In this document: piece by piece, positions 44,300 to 54,762 of the stretch
How the letters are laid out: every line of letters starts with the position of its first letter
Position numbering within the stretch: the first letter of the stretch is position 1
From: Monoplex corrugatus
Taxonomy: Eukaryota > Mollusca > Gastropoda > Littorinimorpha > Ranellidae
NCBI GenBank assembly: GCA_030674185.1
Contig: CM060315.1
Span: forward strand, 93,613,058 to 93,677,057
Direction: 5' to 3'
Length of the DNA stretch: 64,000 nucleotides
Made by a program: the position numbers and the translations under genes
The notes under the pieces: model-generated
The model's database searches: none
Told to the model about the DNA's origin: nothing
What the model saw: only the letters and a program-made list of their open reading frames with translations

Positions 44300-47200
44300 A
44301 GTGATCCCAGTACAAGGCACCATACAAACACCCATCATCAGCCCAGGTGATGACAAACAAGGCACCACACAAACACCCATCATCAGCCCAGGTGATGACG
44401 TACAAGGTACCATACAAACACCATCATCAGCCCTGGTGATGACGTACAAGGTACCATACAAACAACCATCATCAGCCCTGGTGATGACGTACAAGGCATC
44501 ATACAAACACCCATCATCAGCCCTGGTGATGACGTACAAGGTACCATACAAACAACCATCATCAGCCCTGGTGATGATGTACAAGGCATCATACAAACAC
44601 CCATCATCAGCCCTGGTGATGACGTACAAGGTACCATACAAACAACCATCATCAGCCCTGGTGATGACGTACAAGGACACCATACAAACACCCATCATCA
44701 GCCCTGGTGATGACGTACAAGGTACCATACAAACAACCATCATCAGCCCTGGTGATGACGTACAAGGCATCATACAAACACCATCATCAGCCCTGGTGAT
44801 GACGTACAAGGTACCATACAAACAACCATCATCAGCCCTGGTGATGACGTACAAGGTACCATACAAACAACCATCATCAGCCCTGGTGATGACGTACAAG
44901 ACACCATACAAACAACCATCATCAGCCCTGGTGATGACGTACAAGTACCATACAAACAACTATCATCAGCCCAGGTGATGACGTACAAGGTACTATACAA
45001 ACATCATCAGCCCAGGTGATGACGTACAAGGTACCATACAAACACCCATCATCAGCCCTGGTGATGACGTACAAGGCATCATACAAACACCCATCATCAG
45101 CCCTGGTGATGACGTACAAGGTACCATACAAACAACCATCATCAGCCCTGGTGATGACGTACAAGGTACCATACAAACAACCATCATCAGCCCTGGTGAT
45201 GACGTACAAGACACCATACAAACAACCATCATCAGCCCTGGTGATGACGTACAAGGTACCATACAAACAACTATCATCAGCCCAGGTGATGACGTACAAG
45301 GTACTATACAAACATCATCAGCCCAGGTGATGACGTACAAGGTACCATACAAACACCCATCATCAGCCCTGGTGATGACGTACAAGACACCATACAAACA
45401 CCCATCATCAGCCCAGGTGATGACGTACAAGACACCATACAAACAACCATCATCAGCCCAGGTGATGACGTACAAGACACCATACAAACACCCATCATCA
45501 GCCCTGGTGATGACGTACAAGACACCATACAAACACCCATCATCAGCCCAGGTGATGACGTACAAGGTACCATACAAACAACCATCATCAGCCCTGGTGA
45601 TGACGTACAAGGTACCATACAAACACCCATCATCAGCCCAGGTGATGACGTACAAGGTACCATACAAACCACCATCATCAGCCCTGGTGATGACGTACAA
45701 GGCACCATACAAACCACCATCATCAGCCCTGGTGATGACGTACAAGCTACCATACAAACACCCATCATCAGCCCTGGTGATGACGTACAAGGTACCATAC
45801 AAACCACCATCATCAGCCCTGGTGATGACGTACAAGGCACCATACAAACCACCATCATCAGCCCTGGTGATGACGTACAAGCTACCATACAAACACCCAT
45901 CATCAGCCCTGGTGATGACGTACAAGGCACCATACAAACAACCATCATCAGCCCAGGTGATGACGTACAAGACACCATACAAACACCCATCATCAGCCCA
46001 GGTGATGACGTACAAGCTACCATACAAACACCCATCATCAGCCCTGGTGATGACGTACAAGGCACCATACAAACAACCATCATCAGCCCAGGTGATGATG
46101 TACAAGGCACCATACAAACACCCATCATCAGCCCAGGTGATGACGTACAAGGCACCATACAAACCCCATCATCAGCCCTGGTGATGACGTACAAGGTACC
46201 ATACAAACACCCATCATCAGCCCTGGTGATGACGTACAAGGCACCATACAAACACCCATCATCAGCCCTGGTGATGACGTACAAGGTACCATACAAACAC
46301 CCATCATCAGCCCTGGTGATGACGTACAAGGTACCATACAAACACCCATCATCAGCCCAGGTGATGATGTACAAGACACCATACAAACACCCATCATCAG
46401 CCCAGGTGATGATGTACAAGGCACCATACAAACACCCATCATCAGCCCTGGTGATGACGTACAAGGCACCATACAAACAACCATCATCAGCCCAGGTGAT
46501 GACGTACAAGGCATCATACAAACACCCATCATCAGCCCAGGTGATGATGTACAAGGCACCATACAAACAACCACCATCAGCCCAGGTGATGACGTACAAG
46601 GCATCATACAAACAACCATCATCAGCCCTGGTGATGACGTACAAGGCACCATACAAACACCCATCATCAGCCCTGGTGATGACGTACAAGGCATCATACA
46701 AACAACCATCATCAGCCCTGGTGATGACGTACAAGGCACCATACAAACAACCATCATCAGCCCTGGTGATGACGTACAAGGCACCATACAAACACCCATC
46801 ATCAGCCCTGGTGATGACGTACAAGGCACCATACAAACAACCATCATCAGCCCTGGTGATGACGTACAAGGCACCATACAAACAACCATCATCAGCCCTG
46901 GTGATGACGTACAAGGCACCATACAAACACCCATCATCAGCCCTGGTGATGACGTACAAGGCACCATACAAACAACCATCATCAGCCCTGGTGATGACGT
47001 ACAAGGCACCATACAAACAACCATCATCAGCCCTGGTGATGACGTACAAGGCACCATACAAACAACCATCATCAGCCCTGGTGATGACGTACAAGGTACC
47101 ATACAAACACCCATCATCAGCCCTGGTGATGACGTACAAGGCATCATACAAACACCCATCATCAGCCCTGGTGATGACGTACAAGGCACCATACAAACAA

Positions 47201-49425
47201 CCATCATCAGCCCTGGTGATGACGTACAAGGCACCATACAAACAACCATCATCAGCCCTGGTGATGACGTACAAGGCACCATACAAACACCCATCATCAG
47301 CCCTGGTGATGACGTACAAGGCACCATACAAACAACCATCATCAGCCCAGGTGATGACGTACAAGACACCATACAAACAACCATCATCAGCCCTGGTGAT
47401 GACGTACAAGGCACCATACAAACAACTATCATCAGCCCAGGTGATGACGTACAAGACACCATACAAACAACTATCATCAGCCCAGGTGATGACGTACAAG
47501 ACACCATACAAACACCCATCATCAGCCCAGGTGATGACGTACAAGACACCATACAAACACCCATCATCAGCCCAGGTGATGATGTACAAGACACCATACA
47601 AACAACCATCATCAGCCCAGGTGATGACTTACAAGACACCATACAAACACCCATCATCAGCCCAGGTGATGACGTACAAGACACCATACAAACACCCATC
47701 ATCAGCCCAGGTGATGACGTACAAGACACCATACAAACACCCATCATCAGCCCAGGTGATGATGTACAAGACACCATACAAACAACCATCATCAGCCCTG
47801 GTGATGACGTACAAGGCATCATACAAACAACCACCATCAGCCCAGGTGATGACGTACAAGGCATCATACAAACACCCATCATCAGCCCTGGTGATGACGT
47901 ACAAGGCATCATACAAACAACCACCATCAGCCCTGGTGATGACGTACAAGGCATCATACAAACAACCACCATCAGCCCAGGTGATGACGTACAAGACATC
48001 ATACAAACAACCACCATCAGCCCAGGTGATGACGTACAAGGCACCATACAAACAACCACCATCAGCCCAGGTGATGATGTACAAGACACCATACAAACAA
48101 CCATCATCAGCCCAGGTGATGACGTACAAGGCATCATACAAACACCCATCATCAGCCCAGGTGATGACTTACAAGGCATCATACAAACACCCATCATCAG
48201 CCCAGGTGATGACGTACAAGGCACCATACAAACACCCATCATCAGCCCAGGTGATGATGTACAAGGCATCATACAAACACCCATCATCAGCCCAGGTGAT
48301 GACGTACAAGGCACCATACAAACACCCATCATCAGCCCAGGTGATGACTTACAAGGCATCATACAAACACCCATCATCAGCCCTGGTGATGACGTACAAG
48401 GCATCATACAAACACCCATCATCAGCCCAGGTGATGACGTACAAGGCATCATACAAACACCCATCATCAGCCCAGGTGATGACTTACAAGGCATCATACA
48501 AACACCCATCATCAGCCCAGGTGATGATGTACAAGGCATCATACAAACACCCATCATCAGCCCAGGTGATGACTTACAAGGCATCATACAAACACCCATC
48601 ATCAGCCCTGGTGATGACGTACAAGACACCATACAAACACCCATCATCAGCCCTGGTGATGACGTACAAGGTACCATACAAACACCCATCATCAGCCCAG
48701 GTGATGATGTACAAGGCATCATACAAACACCCATCATCAGCCCTGGTGATGACGTACAAGGCACCATACAAACAACCATCATCAGCCCTGGTGATGACGT
48801 ACAAGACACCATACAAACAACCATCATCAGCCCTGGTGATGACGTACAAGGTACCATACAAACAACCATCATCAGCCCAGGTGATGACGTACAAGGCACC
48901 ACACAAACACCCATCATCAGCCCAGGTGATGACGTACAAGGTACCATACAAACACCCATCATCAGCCCTGGTGATGACGTACAAGGCATCATACAAACAC
49001 CCATCATCAGCCCTGGTGATGACGTACAAGGCATCATACAAACACCCATCATCAGCCCAGGTGATGACGTACAAGGCATCATACAAACACCCATCATCAG
49101 CCCAGGTGATGACGTACAAGGCACCACACAAACACCCATCATCAGCCCAGGTGATGACGTACAAGGCACCATACAAACAACCATCATCAGCCCTGGTGAT
49201 GACGTACAAGGCATCATACAAACACCCATCATCAGGGCTGGTGATGATGTACAAGACACCATACAAACACCCATCATCAGCCCTGGTGATGACGTACAAG
49301 GCACCACACAAACACCCATCATCAGCCCAGGTGATGACGTACAAGGCACCATACAAACAACCATCATCAGCCCAGGTGATGACGTACAAGGCACCATACA
49401 AACAACTATCATCAGGGCTGAATGA
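44300..49425 (+). repeat. 45-bp minisatellite array (about 113 copies)
   Basis: The unit contains CCCATCATCAGCCCTGGTGA, TGACGTACAAGGCACCATAC and AAACA. Variants: CCCAGG/CCCTGG, GGCACC/GGTACC/GACACC/GGCATC, and ACCC/AACC. Unit length is 15 codons with no stops in several frames, producing very long ORFs on both strands (1130 and 1100 residues, 15-residue periodic). CATCATCAGCCCTGGTGATG is an imperfect palindrome. Two higher-order repeats are visible: about 310 bp (44690-45000 and 45000-45312) and a 135-bp trimer (45640-45775 and 45780-45905). Confidence 0.97.
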
Positions 49426-49615
49426 TACAAACCTTTCCGGCCGACTCGCTTGGCTGCTTGTGTTTCTTTCCATTCACAACACTTTTTTTCCTAATGTTAC
49501 AATTGGCAAACGTGCATGCGCGATACATTTGCAAAAAAATGTGACCAACATGGTCGCATTCCTGAGAGGGTAGCCAATCAACTATTCTTTGTTTTGTTAA
49601 TATATTCATGTGGCT
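49426..49615. other. Single-copy intronic sequence
   Basis: Directly follows the array after a variant ATCAGGGCTGAATGATAC unit. No gene or motif seen. Confidence 0.4.
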
Positions 49616-50045
49616 GACAATCACCGATCTGATACCCAATCCATGCATCACGTCTGAATAAATCCATTCATCATCATGACTCGACAATCACATCGAATAC
49701 CAATCCTGACATCACGTTTGTCCAATCTACAAACCAATTATCCCATCTTGAATACCAAATCATCAAATTCCTGAATATCCAACCATAAATTCCAAATCTG
49801 AAACCAATCCATCAAAATTTCAATCTGAATACCACCACACAATTCCAAATCTGAACCAATCCACCACCATGATACCTGAATACTCCAAATTACCAATCTG
49901 ATACCAATCATGGACAATCACGATCTGAATACCCAAATCCCATCTGACCCAAATCATAACCAATCTGAATACCAATCCATCAACAATACCATCTGATACC
50001 AAACTACATTACCAATTAAACTAATATCCACAATACCAATCCGAT
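49616..50045 (+). repeat. Degenerate AATCTGAATACCAATCCATC repeat
   Basis: Irregular copies of an approximately 20-30 bp motif with many single-base losses. It looks like a poorly resolved tandem array rather than an ancient decayed one, since the word pool (AATACCAATC, ATCTGAATACC) is preserved while spacing is erratic. Confidence 0.6.
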
Positions 50046-50069
50046 AACCCAAATCCTATCTCAGAAACA

Positions 50070-50325
50070 AGCCAGCACAGAAAAGTAAACATCCACAATT
50101 GACCAGAACAGTATACAGTAAGTAACCAACTATATTTGCAGAACCAAGCGCACAGACAAAAGACATAACGTAAGTAACCACTATATTGCAGACAGCCACC
50201 GAAAAGTATATACAGTAAGTAACCAACTATATTTGCAGAACCAAGCCAGCACAGACACAAGTCACTCAGTATAAGTAAGTAACCAACTATATTTGCAGAA
50301 CCAAGCCAGCAAAAAGTAGACGAGC
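50070..50325 (+). repeat. About 55-bp minisatellite (4-5 copies)
   Basis: The unit contains GTAAGTAACCAACTATATTT, GCAGAACCAAGCCAGCACAG and AAAAGTA. The second copy lost several bases. Confidence 0.8.
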
Positions 50326-50349
50326 CCTACAGACCAGCAGCAAAAGTAG

Positions 50350-50492
50350 TATTATATCATTATTAATATTACTAATCTTATTATTTCTATTATTATTATT
50401 ATCATTATCATCATCATCATCATCATTGTTATTGTTACCAATATGACTAGTATTTACTGTTATTATTATTCACATTATCAACATTATTATTA
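50350..50492 (+). repeat. (ATT)n/(ATC)n trinucleotide-rich tract
   Basis: Imperfect TTATTATTATT and ATCATCATC runs preceding a SINE-like head. Confidence 0.85.
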
Positions 50493-50860
50493 ACCAGTCA
50501 CCGTGGTGCAGTGGTCAAGCAACAGACTGGAAGGTTGTGGGTTCACATTCCCATCAGTCCCTTCAAAAATATATCACTGTGGGATTTTTTTGCTCTAACC
50601 GTCTTCTACCCAGAGTAAGGCGTGCTATGGGCGTGCTATGGGCGTGCTATGGGCGTGCTATGGGCGTGCTATGGGCGTGCTATGGGCTTATTGAGAAGAC
50701 TGGGACCACACAGTCGAGTCTCATCCACTTCACTGATGCGTCATTGAGGGTGTTGCTCAAATCTTCTGATCAGCACCGTAGGTGTCTGTATCTCTCGGGC
50801 CTGGTTGACACCAGGATATATTATGATAGTAAGCGTAGAGTACAGCCCTGTCAGCAGTCT
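50493..50860 (+). mobile_element. tRNA-derived SINE-like element
   Basis: CCGTGGTGCAGTGGTCAAGC (box-A-like TGGTGCAGTGG) lies about 35 bases before GGTTGTGGGTTCACATTCCC (box B GGTTCACATTCC). The spacing and motifs fit a Pol III tRNA head. The 3' limit is uncertain. It contains an 11-bp GGGCGTGCTAT repeat at 50627-50690. Confidence 0.5.
50627..50690 (+). repeat. 11-bp repeat GGGCGTGCTAT (6 copies)
   Basis: Six near-perfect copies of GGGCGTGCTAT in tandem, each containing the GGGCGTG motif. Confidence 0.95.
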
Positions 50861-51164
50861 CAATCCTAGATGGAATTCCACAGCATCATGATTATCATCC
50901 ACATCGACATCATCACCATTGCATAATGAAAACCGTTTCAGCTTCTGTGGCCATTAAAGTAGCGTACAAAATGGGATGGAAAAAAAAAAGGTGAGCACAA
51001 AGGTAACCTCCTTAAGTGCAATGATCCTTAAAAAAAAAAAATAAATAACTACACACATCAATGCACTGGCCCACATAATCTAAGGATATGTATCTATCAC
51101 TAACTATTCCGTCCAATTCATAACCAGAGAGTTTGAAAAAAACAAACCTGCATAAAATTGTACA

Positions 51165-51465
51165 AGTACACTAAATCAATAACAGGCCAAAATGGCCCAA
51201 AACTGCTTCCGCACATCGCATTTCCTCAAGCCAAAATGCAGTCAATACATGTAGGCCTACCCAATCATCAACCATAACAGCAAGTAGGTAAGACTTCATA
51301 GAACACATACAAGTGAATGGACCAGCAAGGCAGAAAATGATAGGAAGAAATGACAGAAAGCAAAGGAACAAGACAGAAACAAAGCACAGAATTTCCAGAA
51401 GATGGGGATACTATTTAAAATGAAAGAGCCCCCAGCATCCCCAAAGACTTCCACTAGATGTTCCA
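51165..51465 (+). mobile_element. Dispersed element D copy
   Basis: AAACTGCTTCCGCACATCG, GCCAAAATGCAGTCAATACA, then AGTGAATGGACCAGCAAGGC, AGAAAATGATAGGAAG and CCAGAAGATGGGGATAC. The left part recurs at 63865-64000 and the right part at 38800-38938 and 53400-53580. No ORF; class unknown. This is the most complete copy in the window. Confidence 0.6.
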
Positions 51466-51554
51466 CAACCACTAATGTTCCACACTCAACAAAATAAAAA
51501 TAATAATAAAACAGAAAAAGAATGAGGAAAGAAGTAAATGCAGAGAGCGCTGAC

Positions 51555-51636
51555 CTCCAGTTGCGGCAGTTCGTTGTGCATGTCGCGATCCATCATCGCA
51601 GTGATGTCCATCACTTCACATTTCTCTTACGTCGCC
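51555..51636 (-). CDS. PDE exon with a frame-breaking extra base and Glu at the invariant Gln position
   Basis: Minus strand. The acceptor is GTTGGACAG|GGCGACGTA and the donor is CAACTGGAG|GTCAGC; 82 bp. Flanking exons are phase 0, so 81 bp is expected. Reading from the acceptor gives GDVRE then a stop. Reading back from the donor gives CEVMDITAMMDRDMHNELPQ then LE. PDE10/PDE11 have an exactly 27-residue equivalent (GDE.KKLG..P..MMDRDK..ELP..Q). The surplus base most likely lies in the T3 run (+ strand) at 51621-51623. The final codon GAG (Glu) aligns without gaps to the invariant purine-binding Gln. The frameshift may be a consensus error; the Glu codon needs a separate explanation. Exon identity is well supported by the MMDRD motif and position. 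Confidence 0.85.
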
Positions 51637-52378
51637 CTGTCCAACAGTCACACATGTCAACCACTTCAATGTCACACACCACCAACATCATACTACATCA
51701 CCCTGTCCAACAGTCACACATGTCAACCACTTCAATGCACACACCACCAACATCATGCTACATCACCCTATCCAACAGTCACACATGTCAACCACTTCAA
51801 TGTCACACACCACCAACATCATACTACATCACCCTGACCAACAGTCCCCATGTCAACCACTTCAATGTCACACACCACCAACATCATACTACATCACCCT
51901 GACCAACAGTCGCACACTGTCAACCACTTCAATGTCACACACCACCAACATCATACTACATCACTGTGACCAACAGTCGCACATGTCAACCACTTCAATG
52001 TCACACACCACCAACATCATACTACATCACCCTGACCAACACACATGTCAACCACTTCAATGTCACACACCACCAACATCATACTACATCACCCTGACCA
52101 ACATACATGTCAACCACTTCAATGTCACACACACCAACATCATACTACATCACTGTGACCAACACACATGTCAACCACTTCAATGACACACACCACCAAC
52201 ATCATACTACATCACCCTGTCCAACACACATGTCAACCACTTCAATGTTACACACCACCAACATCACACTACATCACTGTGACCAACACACATGTCAACC
52301 GCTACCTGACCAACACACATGTCAACCATTTCAATGACACACACCACCAACATCATACTACATCACCCTGACCAACAA
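51637..52378 (-). repeat. 66-bp (and 57-61-bp) minisatellite starting at the PDE acceptor (about 12 copies)
   Basis: In the minus orientation each unit ends GACATGTGTGACTGTTGG(A/T)CAG|GGTGATGTAG. The copy nearest the exon is the real acceptor followed by GGCGACGTA. The array unit therefore contains the acceptor and a diverged version (7 of 9) of the first nine exon bases. Right-hand units lost a CAGTC segment. Confidence 0.93.
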
Positions 52379-52762
52379 ATTTTAGCATATTTGTAACACT
52401 TTTTCTGTTCCACATCAGATATCTGATGAAGGCAATCACATAATCAGGGCTTAAAACAGGAGGAAAAAACCACTGAAACTAGGGGGATCCAGGGGCCATA
52501 ACTTGCGCGCCGTTGCTATGAACACTTGCAAGCCGATCACGGATGCCTTGCTCCTTTCGGGTTTTTTGTTTTTTTGTTTTTTTTTGACAAACCGAAATCA
52601 TGGAATTCCGCCCAGACGCGGAACGTTTTAAGCCCTGCATACTACTGCCAAACTAACACACCGCAGGTAAAACAGGTATCTGAAATATCATCAAAATCTC
52701 TCACATCAACCACACACCCACACATCCACAGAGTGCACACTATGGAACGCCATGTCCTCTAC

Positions 52763-52874
52763 CTGTTGCCAGAATTCCTCCATGATGACGTACACCAGGT
52801 CCAACTGTGTGGCCCAGGGTTTGAACATGGCGCACAGGTCACAGGCCGTCATGCTTATGTCCATCAACAGCTGT
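52763..52874 (-). CDS. PDE exon: MTACDLC metal-binding Asp segment
   Basis: Minus strand. The acceptor is TGTGTGTACAG|ACAGCTG and the donor is TGGCAACAG|GTAGAG; 112 bp. The first base completes CG|A (Arg). It encodes QLLMDISMTACDLCAMFKPW, then ATQLDLVYVIMEEFWQQ. Family pattern: '.L.MTACDL....KPW........V..EF..QGD'. The Asp of TACDL is one of the metal ligands of class-I PDEs and is present. The acceptor's upstream tract is a (GT)n microsatellite more than 400 bp long (in the transcript sense), so the polypyrimidine tract is replaced by GT repeats. Confidence 0.92.
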
Positions 52875-52875
52875 C

Positions 52876-52922
52876 TGTACACACACACACGTGTACACAC
52901 ACACACACACACACACACAACA

Positions 52923-52958
<36 letters not shown>

Positions 52959-53016
52959 ACACACACGCACGCGCGCGATCACATACACACACACACACAC
53001 CACACACAAACACACA

Positions 53017-53056
<40 letters not shown>

Positions 53057-53069
53057 AACGCGCGCGATC

Positions 53070-53129
<60 letters not shown>

Positions 53130-53157
53130 TGTATATAAGACAAATTCAAGTACACAC

Positions 53158-53203
<46 letters not shown>

Positions 53204-53222
53204 CATGTACACACAGTAACAG

Positions 53223-53290
<68 letters not shown>

Positions 53291-53292
53291 CT
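52876..53292 (+). repeat. Compound (AC)n microsatellite
   Basis: Long AC runs are broken by (AC)nACGCGCGCGATCACATAC modules that occur twice (about 52966-52990 and 53058-53080), and by a unique piece near 53128-53158. It starts one base after the PDE acceptor. Confidence 0.96.
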
Positions 53293-53374
53293 CATTTTCA
53301 AAAATTACACACAAAAAATAAAGACTGTCAGAAAGGAATTAACAAAAACCTGAAGAAAATGAAGAGAAACACCA

Positions 53375-53600
53375 ATATCGCCAACAAAAAGTACACAAGA
53401 CATTATAGAACACATAAAGGTGAATGGACCAGCAAGGCAGAATATGATAGGAGAAGATGACAGAAAGCAAAGCACAAGGCAGAAACATAGAGAGTGACAG
53501 AAAAGAGGACATTTCTTGCACATCATTTCCAGAAGGTGGGGAGACTATTTGTACTGAACAGTCCCAGCATCACCCTTAAGGGGGTCAGTATGTTATCATC
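53375..53600 (+). mobile_element. Dispersed element D copy
   Basis: ACATTATAGAACACATAAAG, GTGAATGGACCAGCAAGGCA, GAATATGATAGGAG, ACAGAAAGCAAAG and TTTCCAGAAGGTGGGGAGAC, parallel to 51290-51450. The 47-bp array begins about 10 bp later. Confidence 0.6.
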
Positions 53601-53604
53601 ACTT

Positions 53605-54378
53605 CCTCCACAGGCACACAGCTTACTGGTGTTACTGTTACACCACCACTACCCCCACAGGCACACAGCTTACTGGTGTTACTGTTACACCACCACTACC
53701 CCCACAGGCACACAGCTTACTGGTGTTACTGTTACACCACCACTACCCCCACAGGCACACAGCTTACTGGTGTTACTGTTACACCACCACTACCCCCACA
53801 GGCACACAGCTTACTGGTGTTACTGTTACACCACCACTACCCCCACAGGCACATAGCTTACTGGTGTTACTGTTACACCACCACTACCTCCACAGGCACA
53901 CAGCTTACTGGTGTTACTGTTACACCACCACTACCCCCACAGGCACACAGCTTACTGGTGTTACTGTTACACCACCACTACCCCCACAGGCACACAGCTT
54001 ACTGGTGTTACTGTTACACCACCACTACCCCCACAGGCACACAGCTTACTGGTGTTACTGTTACACCACCACTACCCCCACAGGCACACAGCTTACTGGT
54101 GTTACTGTTACACCACCACTACCTCCACAGGCACACAGCTTACTGGTGTTACTGTTACACCACCACTACCTCCACAGGCACACAGCTTACTGGTGTTACT
54201 GTTACACCACCACTACCCCCACAGCTTACTGGTGTTACTGTTACACCACCACTACCTCCACAGGCACACAGCTTACTGGTGTTACTGTTACACCACCACT
54301 ACCTCCACAGGCACACAGCTTACTGGTGTTACTGTTACACCACCACTACCTCCACAGGCACACAGCTTACTGGTGTTA
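53605..54378 (-). repeat. 47-bp minisatellite with splice-donor-like motif (about 16 copies)
   Basis: The + unit contains CAGGCACACAGCTTACTGGT, GTTACTGTTACACCACCACT and ACCCCCA. In the minus orientation each unit reads AACACCAGTAAGCTGTGTGC, nearly the same as the real exon donor at 58116 (AACACCG|GTAAGCTGTGTGC). It is interrupted on the right by a LINE insertion and continues at 56900. Confidence 0.94.
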
Positions 54379-54692
54379 AATAATAATAATAATAATAATA
54401 TATTTTATTTATATAGCGCAAAATCTTGATAAAATCAAATCTAAGCGCTGAGCGTATACATGCATACATACCTACATACATATGAGCGTATACATGCGTA
54501 CATACATGCATACATACTTACATACATAAATCTAAGCTGAGCGTATACATGCATACATACATAAATCTAAGCGTATACATACATACATACATACGTACGC
54601 ACATGAATACATAATAATTACAATATTTATATAGCGCAAAATCTCGACAAAATCAAATCCAAGCGCCGAAAAGACACACACGCACACACGCA

Positions 54693-54762
<70 letters not shown>

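Noticed and set aside
44300..49425. CRISPR-like array of regularly spaced repeats
   Set aside because: Units are directly tandem with no unique spacers, in a eukaryotic intron. No cas genes.
46128..49573. Very long ORFs on both strands (about 1100 residues)
   Set aside because: They are created by a 45-bp tandem unit that is a multiple of three and free of stops in some frames. No non-repeat domain, mirror ORFs on both strands, and an intronic position.
49412..49687. 91-residue minus ORF next to the 45-bp array
   Set aside because: No recognisable domain. Partly array sequence.
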